From: Lycocorax pyrrhopterus obiensis
Lineage: Eukaryota; Chordata; Aves; Passeriformes; Paradisaeidae
Reading direction: 5' to 3'
Length of the DNA stretch: 64,000 nt
Assembly (NCBI GenBank): GCA_014706295.1
Contig: JACSVZ010000022.1
Location: 13,720,830 to 13,784,829, forward strand
The notes beneath the pieces are model-generated. The model was not told the DNA's origin. It saw only the letters and a list, made by a program, of their open reading frames with translations, and did not search any database. A program made the translations under genes and the position numbers. Shown here in pieces: positions 1 through 12,963 of the stretch; the stretch's first letter is position 1; each line of letters begins with the position of its first letter.

Positions 1-3000
1 CTGCAGTTCTTGTCAGAACCCCTGTGGTTCGCCCTCAGTTGTGAGTGTTCTTGAGTAAAGCACTTTAAAAGATCAAAAATGTGGCGTGAACATTTATCCT
101 GTACTTCAGAGTTTAAGCGAAGCCCAAGGTTTCCACAGGTCTGTGGTGGCAGTCTTTGAAGATGCAACAGAAAACAGAATGGAAGTTTATTGTATGTTTA
201 AAGATCTCTGTTGCACGTGGTGAACTGCTGGGATTGCAAAATTATTGGTTCCTTTGGAGCTGTAATTCCAGCTGAGTGGAAATGCTCTGTGTTGGGATAA
301 TCGTTGTTACCAGCTATGGGAGGATGGCACCACTTGAGTTTTAGTGGTGCCAGACTTCCAGTTATTAGAGCCTTTGTTTTCTTTTGGTTTAGGTTTAAAG
401 AAAATGAGCAGGATTTTTTTTCTTTTTTTTCATTGTCTGGATAAGTCACTTTATTTCCTGTCTTCCAATACATCAGAGAATAAATGAAATATGGCCAGTG
501 AGAAGGAATTCGAGGTGAGGATCAGCCAAAGCACAGTGCAGTCCTCTGACAGTGGGCTAGAAATTGCAGGCTGTTTTCTCCAAAACAAGGGCTGAAGATC
601 AGCATTCCCAGGTGATCCAGAAGGCTTCTTGCAAGAGCAAAATCATTAATTGCCAACCAGCTGAAAATATGCACAGAAAAACTTGATCCCTTAACAAAAA
701 TATTGATCCCTTAACATCCTGTGCAGTGTTATTGGCCTTTCTACACTTCTAAAGCTTTCTTAATTAGTCACAAACTCCTGAGCTGGAAAGCTGTGTAATT
801 CATAGCATAATAACCCCTCCTCTGTTGTGTGCACTTTGTCATCCACTGGGATTTTGAAGAGTTTCAAATAAATCCCTTTTTTGGTATTATATAGCACAGT
901 GCAATAAAATCCTTTAAAATGTTTTAGTTACAAGGTGATGTGTTTTGCAGTGATTTGAAGGACAAGGTAGGTTTCAAAACAAAGTTGTTTTAAGGTAAAA
1001 CACATTGAACTGTTTCTAGTGAATGTAACTATATTGATCAGTCCATACTTTTTCACTGAAATGTCAAACCATGCCATTTCAAAATCAAACCATGGGGAAA
1101 AACTGCCTTTTTTTTTTGGCCTCCATGGTGAAACCCTTAAATGTTACAATGCAAAAATATCTGATGAAGTAGGGAACAGAGCAAAAATGTGAAGATCCTT
1201 GATCTCATAAGTTGCCTATTTTGTCACAATTTGCAAAAAATAGTAGGAAGAAAGGAACTTCAGAAGGGCAGAGATTGTTCAGTCATTAATTTTTACAGCA
1301 ATTTTAGGGACAACTCATTTAGCTGAAGTTTAAACTTTATTTCAGTGTCATGACTTGGTAAATTGACTTGCAGTAAATACCAATGTGTTGCTGGGCAGTT
1401 ATTTTTATTAAAAAATGCCTTTCACAGTTGATGATTACACCCAGAAAAATTGTCCAGCTAAGAAGCCTAACCTTCCAAGATAATTTATTCTTTACAGCCT
1501 ATTTCTACAAATATGCTCCTGTTGTTTTGATAAAACATATGTAAGAAATTGATTTCCTGATTCACTTCAGCTTACAGCTTTTTAAAGAGCAGTTTTTGTC
1601 TCTACCAATTAATCTTTGCAATTTTTTTCTCTGCTATGTGAATGCTCAGAGAATTTTGATAACACGTAGCTGGAATTCATTGCTTCATGAAAGGGCCTTT
1701 TAATCTGTTATGTTTTACACTTTTTCCCTGAAGAAACCTGCTGAATTTCAAAGCAGGTGTCTTTTAAAGACTTACAGATAATATTTTGAAAGGTAAGTAT
1801 ATTTTGCTACTATTAGTGAAGGGGGAATATCTTTTCCTAATAAAAAAAGCTGCTCTGAGTGCTGCACTAAGAATCATGAAAGACCTCTCGTGACTTCAGA
1901 GCCTCCTTTGCACAGCAGAGTGCTGGATTCTGCCCCTCTGAATATCTGAGTAATGCCTTTGCTACCTAATGGTTCTTTGTTGTGATTAAGCTTAGAAATG
2001 ATGTACACTGTTTCTGCATGCGAAAAACCCCAGCTATTTCCACAGACAACAAACCCATAATATTTTGAAAGCCTCATCTACTGTGGAACTTTGAAGCAGA
2101 TGAGCGATTTTTTTGTTGTACCTTGTAATTTTAGCTTCTAGCTCATGTAATTAATCTTCTCCTGTTTTGGCAATCTTACAGTTAAGGTAACAGGTTTTGC
2201 TAGAGAAGAATTTCCAAAGCAGTCTTACTTACAAAAAGTAACAGCAGGAAATGCATTTTCACTAATTCTCAGGAAAATGGGTGCTTGGGATTTTCCCAGA
2301 AGTCCAGAGATGAGGGCATGGCAATGAAAGCCACAACAAAGCATGTGATGGATTTATCCTAATTCAGCTTCTTGTGAGTCCGTGCCCAGCTGCTAAAGCA
2401 ATTGTGTGATGTTTTTTAGAACTCCTACAATGAGAATTTTTGTTCATCCTCTTAAATTAGCACAAAAAGAGTACTAAGGGTACTGAAAAGAGTCCTAAGC
2501 AAGCAGCAATGTTACTGCTGTTGAACAATACACTCACTGCAGCAGGCTCCTAAGGCAGTAGCAATGAGGAAGGTATAGCAAGCACGGCACTCTAAATTTA
2601 CTGTGCTCTGATCTCAACTTAATTTCTCACTTTATTCAAAGAAATATGCTTCACAGAGTTCAGAGCTGTGTCTCCAACCACCCTTGCAGCTTGTTACAAA
2701 TTAGGTTGTGGTTCTGGCCACCTGTCATTACACTGCCAGCTACTATTAAACCATCAAAGCAGTATTTTAGTTGCTTTGATGTAGTCTGGAATTGTATCTA
2801 CTGCTGAATGATGATTAGATTAAATGTTACAAATGTACCCCAAGGGAATAGAAGCACTAGTCTAATCTTGATCCACTACAGTTTAATTTTAAGTGTTTCC
2901 TTATATTTCTATTATTTCTGCTGCATTCCTTTGTATTTATAGATGCTAGTACAGCAGAAACAGCCTCCTTAAAAGCATTAAAAAGCTGCCATTAACAGAG

Positions 3001-3131
3001 TCTGTGTCATTAATGTGGTGTTTCATACATCACCACTTCAGAGAGGTCTAGAAAATGGAGAGTGGAAATGTCATTTCCCCTTTTTAAATGACATTCCATT
3101 TTGGTAGATATGGGAAAAGTATGGAAGGAAA
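1..3131. other. Non-genic A/T-rich stretch
   Basis: I see no gene here. The open frames are short and lie on both strands. A 14-base word (TTGATCCCTTAACA) occurs twice about 20 bases apart near 683-716, which is a small local duplication. The stretch 2690-3080 is rich in TAAT and ATTA words and free of recognisable repeats, so it is one of several weak candidates for a conserved non-coding element. No transposon, RNA gene or promoter is evident. Confidence 0.7.
683..716. repeat. Short direct repeat, period about 20 bp, two copies
   Basis: The word TTGATCCCTTAACA is present twice at a spacing of 20 bases, separated by an A-rich linker. This is read directly from the sequence. It looks like replication-slippage duplication and carries no known function. 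Confidence 0.75.
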
Positions 3132-3638
3132 ATGAAGTTCTTTTGTTCTGGTTTGGTGGAGAAGCCTGGCTTCTACCTGAGATTTGTTGGCTGTGTTCCT
3201 GCCAGGCCTGATCAGTCAGTTAATACTTGTGTGGTGTTTGGGCTTGGCCCCGAGCCTTTATTTCATCCCTTGACAAAGTTCTGGTGCCCTCTCGCCCGCA
3301 AACCAGCTTGTGTCAGATTCCCCTGGAGGATGCTGGGGCAGGGATTGTTCCCACTGATCCTTCCTGGCAAGGGCAGACAGTGGCTGCCCACTCAGACTCT
3401 CCACAGAACAGGTAAGATAAGAATGTCTGAGAAAAAGGACCAGGTGTCAGCTGTACCTCAGGTTTCTGCTACAGGATGCCAACAGCAGAGCCCTGGGACC
3501 CCCTTCCAGTGCTCTCCCACACAGGTGACAGACAAGTGGAATTCTGTCCCTGAGACAGCCCTGGAGAGCAGCTGTTGGTGTGCAATGGCTGGATCAGATC
3601 TCAGTGTTCTGGGTCCTCCCTCCACGTCACTGCTGTAA
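3132..3638 (+). other. Unrecognised 168-codon open frame, probably not coding
   Basis: This frame opens with a true ATG and runs 168 codons to a stop, longer than most frames in this A/T-rich window. I do not recognise the product. It has no signal peptide, convincing membrane segment or familiar motif, and its composition (Pro, Ser, Cys, Trp) is what locally G+C-richer non-coding DNA tends to give. A good splice-donor word, ACAG followed by GTAAGA, lies inside the frame at about 3408-3417, so part of it could be an exon rather than one continuous coding sequence. A second, shorter frame overlaps it in another phase. No promoter or polyadenylation context singles it out. The most likely reading is chance, and the second most likely is a non-coding RNA exon. 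Confidence 0.12.
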
Positions 3639-6600
3639 TGAAAAACAGGGTTTGCAAATTAGCTTTCATAGTAATAATTAAATTAATTCACAGGAGCAGC
3701 CTTTTAGCTGCTCCAGAATTGGTTTGCAGCAAAACAAAACTAACCCAAATCTTGTCTGGTTGTGTATTTAATGTTTATTTGAGAATGTGCCCAGACCCTG
3801 ACCATGGTCTCATAGTTTGTCTTCCCAGAAAATAGAATTCAAAGCTGGATGCTGACAGATCCTTCTGGGAGTGCTACCTGTGTCCAGGTTAATGGAAAGA
3901 AGACACCCATTAGGAGCTAATGCTGGACTTGGTGCTTTTAGTGGCAGATCAGTCTGAGCTCAGAGCCTGCAAACATCTGGCTTTTTGTTTGAGGAGGAAT
4001 TAATGTTGTGTAATTACAGAAGGGCAAAGATCCAAAGAGAAAAAGAGAGAAGGAAAATATTACTATAATGAAATGTCTGATGCTGCATGATGCATTTCCT
4101 TTTACATAAGCAAGAACGTTTTTAAGCTCAGCTTCATGTTTCAGTTTTTCTGATTTTCAGCAAATTGCAATAATACAAAAAGGTTAATTACAGGCCTCAA
4201 ATGAAGGTTGTTTTTATGATTAGAAGTATAGAAAAGACAAATACGTTTTTCTCTGATTGTCTTCTGGCTTATTGCAATAAAATGCAGACATGGGTCTATT
4301 TCTATGGGGACTTTTTAATTTTATTTTCTACACCAAGAGTCAAGTGTGCTTCAAATCACCTTTCCAAGCAGAACATCTACATGATGCTTGGCAAGTGGCA
4401 ACTTTTTAATTGTGGTAGGTCAAGGAAATCTTTCAAAATGGTACATGAATAGAGCTATGCAATTCATGCTGTGATTCTCCAAGTGAGCTCCTGTCCATTG
4501 AAAATGGTTCATTTTAAGTTGTGAAAAATGAAGAATTTTCATTGACGTCAGCACAGCTTCAAATTAAATGTTCCTGATCCAGTGCAGTCCAAAGCAGTGT
4601 GGATGTGATATTTAGGGGCAGATCTCAAACCTGCTGAAATAAAGGTGTAATTTTATCCAGACTTTCATGTAAGCAACCTGGGTATGAAGATCTGGGTCTG
4701 CCTTTCTTGAAAGATTTCCAGTGCCTGATTCATGTGTGAGAAGAGCTTTAGAGAAGCCCTACCTTTGTTTGGTAGAACTACATGGGAACTGGAACTGTGC
4801 AGCTACATTTCCTTTTGAAGAAGAAATAAGCTTCAATTAAAATGTGTGCTATTGAAAAAAAAAGTGGCAAAGCCTCATCCCAATTTACGTATTTGAAAGA
4901 GAGAGGTGTGAGTTTAAAGTAGTTGAAACTTCTGATTGGAGATCTAAGAACAAATTGTCTCACATTTTCTCAAACTCTCCTTAAATTTCCATTGAATTTT
5001 TTCTTTACAATAGATATAACTAAATTCTAGAATGAAACTTACCCTTGTTACATTACCTGGAGGTTGCAAGAAATATGAAATTATAAAGAATAAGTTTTCC
5101 TGCACAGATTTAAGGATAAGTGTTAACTGCTGCTACTGTCTTTCCTTATAGTGAGAGGCTTCAGTGTGTTAATTATGCAAAGGATAATGATGGTTTGTAG
5201 TTCCCTGGGGCAGATTTGCACAGTGAACTGGTAACTGATCTTGTGCAAGAATATCAAAATCCTAGGCCTGAGGAGCACCACTACAGTGAAAGGAATGAGA
5301 AATGAGTTGTGTTTGTTCCTGAATTAAGGTGAAACGATGCCTTTCCACACTCAGGATGAGTTTGGCAGAGCTGCTACTGGCCATTGTTGCCTGTACACAT
5401 AGAGCCAGTGAGCTGTATTAGGAAAAGAAAAAGGACTTTCAGGGTCTGATTCATTCCATAGAGATCTATGGAAGGCAAATGAGGGTGTCTGAAGTGCTTC
5501 TCATATATTTTGGTGTAGAACTCGGGCTTCTGTCTGGAGAAAACCAACTGAACCAGATGCAGTGGCAGGTGGCAAGGCTATTCTGTATTTCACCAACCAC
5601 AGTGGGGCCAAAGTTGCTGCCCAAACTTAGGAGTTACATCCCTAAACACAGCGTCCCCTGAGCTCACCCAGGCTTTGCTATGGCTCTGCTCTGCTGGGTG
5701 CTGCCTCATAGCCAGGTGGATATTTCACCTGTGTTTGCAGAATAAGTCAATATGTAAAAAAAACAAACAGTCTCAGTAGCAGGAATCCAGTGGGATTTTA
5801 GTATTTATGTAATTTGCAGGAGGGAAAATAAAAATAATAGTTCATTATTTTGAACTGGGGAGAAAGGTCTCCTTAATGAGAATTTAGAAGAGTGCTGGTT
5901 CCTTTATTGCATTTACTTTCCCTGCATAAATCTGTTATCTACAACTCAGCCACTGCTGGAAAGGAGGGTGTCTGATACTTGTACTGTAAAAGATTATGAA
6001 GATTCTTTGTTTTCTTCTCCTCATTTTCGCTTCACAAGAGAAAAGGGGTTTTTTGTGGTTTTTTTTCACCAGTTTAATGCTATCACAATGTCTCTGTGGA
6101 TAGCTCCAGTGTCCTTCACCTTAACAGCAGAACACGGCCTTGAAGAGAGTGCTACCCCTCAGCAGAGCCTGACAAGTGTTGGACTGAAGTGGACGTTTTC
6201 TCTCACTATAGAAATCTTCTGCTCTGCCCATCTCTATTTTAGACATGTAAACACTCCTTGGTGGGCCACAACCTTGCCTGGATGACTCTTTTCTTCAGCA
6301 CACAGTGAATAGGTGGCATAGCAGAAATAATGGTGTTTAAAGGCTCCGATATTCACTGCTGTGGATGCAGGCAGTGGAAGGAGGAAGCCCTGGCTTAGAG
6401 CCATGGAAACATTAGGAGATTCACACTGTTCTGCTCTCTCAGTGATGTAAGGCTTCCTCCTTACACACCATCAGAGCTCATTCCAGTTGTCAAGGGAAAA
6501 TGTGTTCCTTGGTAGCAGCGGAGCAGTTCGTGAGTGATGTATGGGATCAGTGTTGAGCTTTCTTACCCTTTTCTGGGATAATGTGGGTTACTTAATTTGA

Positions 6601-6698
6601 TGTGATCTCTGCTATAAAATATATTTCATTTTCTCCCTTTGGATGGGAAGGACATTTGAAAAGAAAAGGCCTGAGTAGCTGGACTTTGTGGGTCTGTC

Positions 6699-6738
6699 AC
6701 TGAGTTTATCAGACTGTAACTGAGTTCATCAAACTTTA
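6699..6738. repeat. Imperfect 20-bp tandem duplication
   Basis: The segment beginning ACTGAGTTTATCA is followed 20 bases later by ACTGAGTTCATCA. The two copies differ at a few positions, so the duplication is not recent. No function is inferred. Confidence 0.6.
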
Positions 6739-7362
6739 GGAAAGACAAAAATACGAAGAATAGCCTCCTAAAACCAGCAAATGTGAATTTATTAATCAAT
6801 AATGAGAGGAAGAAAAGGCTTATTATGCAAAAACAATGAAAATGTGCATAGACTAGGCTTTAAAAAATGAATCGTGTTAGCTGAGAGTAAGAAAAATAAC
6901 CAATGGGTTTTTTATTTTAAGCATGGTAATGAACAGAAAAGTAGCTATAAAAATGACAGCTTAGTGTCTTGTATTCATTCCTTCTCTGTGACCTTCATAC
7001 CAGATCTATATATGATTTACAAGTCAAGAATTTGGTGACACTTGTACAAACTGAAATATTAATCTAAAAGTCAAGATATTTCATACTTGGATTGATGGAA
7101 CAAAGTGAAAAGTGATTTGTGTCAGTTTTCTGGTTTGTTGTGGTAGAAAAGGCTGATTTTTTTTTTATAGTCATGAGGTTAGAAAAGACTACAAAGCCTA
7201 GGTTTTTGTAGTCACTAAAACTGAAAGCCATAATTATAGAGTGTAGCAACCAGGTGGATGGAACCAGTTTTAATTGCCTCATGAGCAAGATACAAACCAA
7301 ACATGCAATTGATACAACCAGATCTATTTACATCTGGGATTAAATCTGCTAAGATATTATTT

Positions 7363-7400
7363 GGGTTTGGGGTTTTGGTTTTGTTTTTTTTTTCTTTTTG
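7363..7400. repeat. G/T-rich low-complexity run
   Basis: This is a run of GTTTGG and GTTTT-type words ending in a tract of ten or more T with one interruption. It is simple-sequence DNA of low complexity, seen directly. Confidence 0.7.
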
Positions 7401-10171
7401 GGTGTAGGAGCTAATCCATAAAATCCTTTAAAAAACACAAAGATCAGAAGATTCAAGTGTTAGATTTGGAGACTCAACTGCTAAAGATTTTGATCCCTGC
7501 TTCTGCAGGAGGTCTAAAGCCTGCAAGTCTCCAGCTGCATTGCAATCGTTGTCAAATCAGTAAAGCTTTTTACCTCTGTCTCACTTCAGACATTTTTACC
7601 ACCTTCCATATTATAAACTGTTCATTTTTGTTCACTGAAACCTTAGATTATAAATAGTAATGCTCAGCACTTTTACTTCAGAGTAAATTGTTGGGGGAAA
7701 AAGATTCAAAGCAATTTTAATCATATTGTCAAACCCAGAATAAGCTAATGTATCAAGTTGAGAGTTTTTTCCAGTTTTATGACATAATTACTTGTGTATT
7801 AGGCCCACAATGAAAAAAATAGCTCTGCAAGAGCAATGTTTTTAAAACTTTATTGGTAGTGTTTGGCTTAAGATAAAATGAGTAATTACCAGCCCATTAA
7901 ATACTGACAGGTAACCAGTTACAAGAAAGACGTTGTCAAGTTCTTTCAGCTAAGTAAAATCAATCTTTCACTGTTATGCTTAATTAAAGTAATTCCAGCT
8001 TGGCTCTGATGTAAAACTCAGTTGGAATTGGGAAGAAATAAGCCTTGAAAAGATGGAATACTGCTGTATTGTGCAGCATTCTGCATCTAAAGAGTTAATA
8101 GTTGATTGCTCATGGCCATTCATGATGAGACGAAAGGCATCAGATGGCAAACATTTCTGAAATTCCCACTTTACTTAGGCCCTAGGTATGAGCTAGATTT
8201 TCAGATCTGCTTGCAGGAGTAGATTGATATCTGAGGGCTGCCAAATTCTAAGCCTGTCAAAATCTGGTGCTGGATTGTGAGTGGGTTTCTTTGATTCTGG
8301 ACGGACTGGAGACAGAGTGAGCTGCCTCTAACAGGTGACACAGCTTCACTGACTTCAGCCCAGCCTTGCTGAAGTGGTCACTGAGAGCACTTCCAGCTTC
8401 CAGGCTGCTGGACGTGTAGTTTTGTGGTGAAAATAACAGGATTCCAGATTTCCCTGTGAATGCCTTAAAGTCTCATTTTCAGCACCTGCCACAAATATAA
8501 ACTATTTAAAAATGAAACTAAATTAATTTATAGCTAAGTTACTGCAAGTATGAAGATACAGCCTGTGTCTCTTCCAGTGGAAGTTTCTTTTATTTCTTGC
8601 CCTGAATTTGTTCCATCTTCGAGGTGTCTTATAGTGACTAAAATAATAAACAAGTGAACACCATCTCATTTCTTAAATGCTGGGAAAATTAATATTATTA
8701 TTATAAAATTACCTTAAAACATAGTGCTGTGATTTTTATGTAAATAAACTGTTGCCTGCACTCGTGTGGAAGGACCAGGGAATTAATTGGATGGAGGGAT
8801 GATTTAATGCAATGCTTGGGGAACTGGCTCAACCCCACCCAGCCTGCAGGGTGCAGCCAGGAGAGGGGTCTGCCAGGGAATTGTGGCACACGAGTTGAAC
8901 CAGATTTGGAGCTTATTTAAGGATTTCCATGAATATTGTAGTATCATGGACGCAATATAGTGTTACCCACAGGGTCTGCACAGATGTCACAACTTGTTGG
9001 ACTAAGTAGAAGAGCTGCATGTGCAATCTCAAAGATTATTTTTTTCCTCATGGAAAAAAAGTAGTTACATTGGACTTGAGATTGTAGTGAGAGGTCCAGT
9101 GAATAGATAGATGTTGGTGTCACCAGCAGCACTGTTTGTGGGACAGCAAAGCAGTATCTCACACTCAAGGGCTTTGTGCAAGATTAACTTATTTTTCTAA
9201 TACAGGCTTAGCAATCCTTTTTCACAATATATTAGGTGTACAGGCAAAAGCATTTAAATATTTTGGGGTTTGGCAGCAAGTTTGACTCTGCCAAGACTTT
9301 ACAGTCAGTGTGTTGTTGTATTATTGCCTCGCAGGTTAGCTAATGTAATTAGCATAATGCAGAGCCCACGATCTTCACAGCAGCTAATCAGCAGTTTCGG
9401 GTTTATATGCAAAAGCATTTGTAACTTATTTTGTCTTTGCTTCTCCCCCACCCCGGTGATTCTGACGTGTTTTTGTTGCAGCACATTTTTAAGTATACGT
9501 CTTTATTCTGTTATTTACACAGCACCACCTTCAGCAGATGCAGCAGGTCTTCTGTGATGTAAAATACATCCCTGCTCGGAAGCTTTCTCTTCAAAATAAT
9601 TACATTCCTGGATAATTGTTTATTTTCAGAGACTGTTCCATATTGTGTCTGCTCGCCCCCAATCTAATTTTATTTTGATGGACTGGAATATCAGCCATGC
9701 TGTTCTCGAGCCTGAAGTTAATGTATTCATTAGTTATAATTGCTTCCAATGTGTCCTCACCAATCTTAGTCTTCTGCTTACTTAATGATTCTGATTGGAT
9801 GTTCAACACTTTTATCTGGGTTAATTTACTATTCATAGTACAATGATGGATTATTCATTTTGTTACCCAGATTACAACTGTAAATGGAGTTATACATCAT
9901 CAATGAGAGCACCACAGAACCATTTAGCTAAAAAATGCCTTCTAGTTATCTTGAAGCAGCAAAGATAGCCACATAAAAACTTTGTGGCTGGCAGTGCTTC
10001 CTGCCCAAAGATGGCTGAATTCATTAGTCTGCTATGAATTGCTATAAAATTCTGTAAATGCTACTTTTAAGCACTGTTTTACGTACCTAAGTGTGCATAT
10101 GTGTGTATGAATTATCTTGAGGGAAACTTAACACAATATAAACCAATATCCATGGTAGAACAGAGTTTGTA

Positions 10172-10235
10172 AAGGGCAGTGGATTGGAGCTTAGAACTCC
10201 TGAGTTCTGTTCAACACTCTGGTGGATTTAAGGAG
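10172..10235 (+). mobile_element. Possible tRNA-derived SINE head (MIR-like relic)
   Basis: The segment carries an A-box-like stretch (AGTGGATTGGAGC) followed about 20 bases later by a B-box-like stretch (GTTCTGTTCAAC) and then a CTCTGGTGG word. This order resembles the 5' end of ancient amniote MIR-type SINEs, where a degenerate RNA polymerase III promoter precedes a 'CTCTGCCACT'-type block. The conserved core expected further 3' is not recognisable, so the copy would be a truncated relic. The match is by eye and could be coincidence. Confidence 0.28.
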
Positions 10236-12811
10236 GTGAAAAAACTTTATAAAACCTTCAGGTTGGAGCCACAGAAGGAAAAGTGGCCCCAGTCTCATCT
10301 CTCTCTTGCCATTAATGTGACAGCAGTGCTGGCAACTGGTTTAGTGAAGAAATATACTGGGTTTATTCTGGACCAGTGTGAGACTCCCCAGGGCTATTTC
10401 GGTAAGATAAATTTTCATTGTGTCCAAATTAAATGAATGGTCTCTGCTGATGGGATATTGAAATATACCAAAAGACAAACTTTAAATGCATGAGCTTTCA
10501 ATAGGACTGCAGTAGACACATCTTGCATTCATCCTTGGTCTCATGTTCTAAAAACATAGGAAAATCAGATCTCATGTCCACAGATAATTTATGTTTTTCT
10601 GTGAGCTCATTTTGCATCTTAATTTTACACATAAACAATATTTAAGGAAGGTAATAGCTCTACAATATCTACGTGTGGTTCTCAGCTTGTTGGGGTGTTG
10701 ATGCTTGCAATATATATTAAGATAAATGTAAGAAATAACTATACTGACTAATCATGGCAATTAGGAAAATATCTCACAGGAAAGGAATATTCCATCATTA
10801 AAAACATGCTTGCCTCTCTGCTCGTGTAATACTTCAGTCATTTTGGCTGAAAGAATATGGGAAATTTGAGTTCCTAAAGATGAAGTCACAAAGCAGAAAC
10901 TTTTCAAAATCAGGAAATCAGCACCAGTACAGAAAAGATGTCTCTGTTCCAGTCAATATTTCTTGGCTTCAAACTCTTGAACATGAAAAATTGATTATAA
11001 TCACTTCCCCTAAAAACAAGGGCTAGAAAATAGAAGAATTTAACTTTTATATACCAGTATCCAAATTCAGAAATTGAGACAATGGAGCTCTAAGGGAAGT
11101 TACCTTTCAATGAATAATTCTGAATAAAGGGTTTTATTTTATATCGTAGTGCACCCCCATTCTATTGCAAAAAACCCCAACTGTATTAAATCTTCCAAAT
11201 AATTCTTAAATGTTAGCAGGAAAATACTACTTATTAAATGAATATTTTCATTTAATGAGTATCAAACCCTTTCTCAGCTATTGTGTACATAGGCAGCAGA
11301 TTCCTTGGATTCCCTCCTCCTGTAAATATCCGAGCAAGTGCACGCCTGTTGTAAAAGACATTTCCTCCTACTGATAGAGAAGATCAAACCAAGTGATCAC
11401 TGTGGTTTCTCTGCTCCTCACCCAGTGACAGGATGAACTAAGAATTGGTAAAGACATCACAGAGGAATGGAGAATTTTTAAAGCTTTCGCAAAGATGCAT
11501 ACATTTAACATTGAACAGATGTTCTAAAAATTCAAAAACACCCTCATTAACCCCAACTTTTAATGCTGCTTTTCATTCCTGCAAGAGTTCATGCATTTAA
11601 ACAATTTTTTTGAAAGATATACTTTTAAAATTAAAATAGTTATTGTAGCTGCCACTGATGCAACGTCATCCTCTTGGGTAGCATCTACAGCTGAGCCTTC
11701 CTCAGAACCATGGCTGTTGTCAGTTTGGTGTTGGAGATTTTGCAGCATTCTGGGGCCATTTTGGTGCCTCTGCAAGCGAGTCTAGAGGAGAAAAAAAATG
11801 CATGAAGGAAGCTTTTCATTGCTACACTTCCTATTAATGCTGTAGTTTTATCTGACAGGGGCTGAGTGGAAACAACAACTTGATAAATGTGTGGAGACAG
11901 CGGAGGAGGCAGTGGGAGAAAGTAGCAGCAGAGCTGAGGAATTCCCAGAATTTATAGGTGTTTTCCTCTGACCTGGTAACAGGTCCCGCCTATTTAACAA
12001 CAAAATAAACCAATGGGGTTTTTAATTGAGTTTTGAGCTTGTGGGCTCTGATTCTTTTCTTATTATGTAAATTTGGAGTAAATTGAGGGTTAACACCACG
12101 GTAGTCACAAATAAAGTGAGGTGATGGCTGCATTGTTGTGCCACAGTGGCCCTGTGTTCGCTCAGAATCCAGGGGTCAGGGTGTGTTTGTCGCTGAGAAC
12201 TCTGAATCAGCACCATTCATAAAAATTCAGAAGTCAGAAGAATTAAACCAGGTGGTAACGGGCAGCAAGAACAGTCTGAAATATCTCTTCCCACTTCTGG
12301 AGTCTATTTTGAAAGAGAATGTGGAAAAATTCTCAAAAATAATCTCTAGCAAGCTAGAATTTTATCAAAATCTAGGCAGAATAAAAAAGTGAGGGAAAAG
12401 TCAGAAATAAAATGTAAAAGAATCAATTCAGAAGCGAATTGAGGAAAACTAAATGGGTTTGATGCCAGTAGTCATTAGTCTGAAAGACAGAACCTGTCAA
12501 AATAAAGTGAGTGTTGTGCAAGAAAAATCAGTGCAGCATGAGGAGATTTTTGGATTTTTCAGACCTAAATGAATTTATGGTAAATGATGCACAAATTTAC
12601 CTTTATTTGCCTTTTTTTTTTAGTTCTCCAAATGTTATTTTAAACCTACAGATCACGATTTTCTGCATTTTGTTGTATTCCTCCCAATTTCTAGAAATCT
12701 AAATAAAAAAGGATCTGAATTCTTGGAGTGGTGGCAGACGCAGGGCTGTGCCTGGGGAGGTTTTCCCTGGGGGTCTGTCAGGTGCTGCAGGTTTCTGGCT
12801 TCTCTCTTTAG
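10236..12811. other. Non-genic A/T-rich stretch
   Basis: I see nothing that supports a gene. All open frames are under 90 codons and several are mirror images on opposite strands (for example about 11560-11785). There is no recognisable repeat. Confidence 0.65.
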
Positions 12812-12963
12812 CCTCCAATCTGGGGCTAGTGAGGTTTGGTTCAGAAAGAAGCAGGAAACGCAGGTTTATTAGAGACTCAGAGGGACCAGAGTTTTACAAG
12901 GATGTAAAAGGTGTAAAGTCTGGTGGATTTGGGGATCTTAATCCTTCGAAAAAACGTGCCTGA
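12812..12963 (+). other. Terminal-exon-shaped segment, unproven
   Basis: A strong acceptor-like sequence, pyrimidine-rich CTTCTCTCTTTAG, ends at 12811. The DNA after it stays open for 50 codons in one frame to a TGA at 12961-12963, entering with two bases of a split codon. The predicted tail is basic and charged, with Ser-Arg-Lys-Arg-Arg followed by Phe, Gly and Lys-rich stretches and an end in Lys-Lys-Arg-Ala, and looks more protein-like than most frames here. I do not recognise it. No AATAAA signal lies close downstream, and no partner exon with a matching phase is evident upstream. A chance frame of 50 codons is common, so only the combination with the acceptor makes it notable. Confidence 0.13.

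Larger units (their letters stand above)
3639..10171. other. Non-genic A/T-rich stretch with possible conserved non-coding segments
   Basis: No gene is seen. Local features are an imperfect 20-bp tandem duplication near 6699-6738, a GT-rich low-complexity run at about 7363-7400, and two repeat-free TAAT-rich segments (about 7840-8170 and 9330-9900). The second of these contains an octamer-type word ATGCAAA at 9407-9413. Open frames in this stretch are all under 110 codons and mostly overlap others. Confidence 0.65.
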
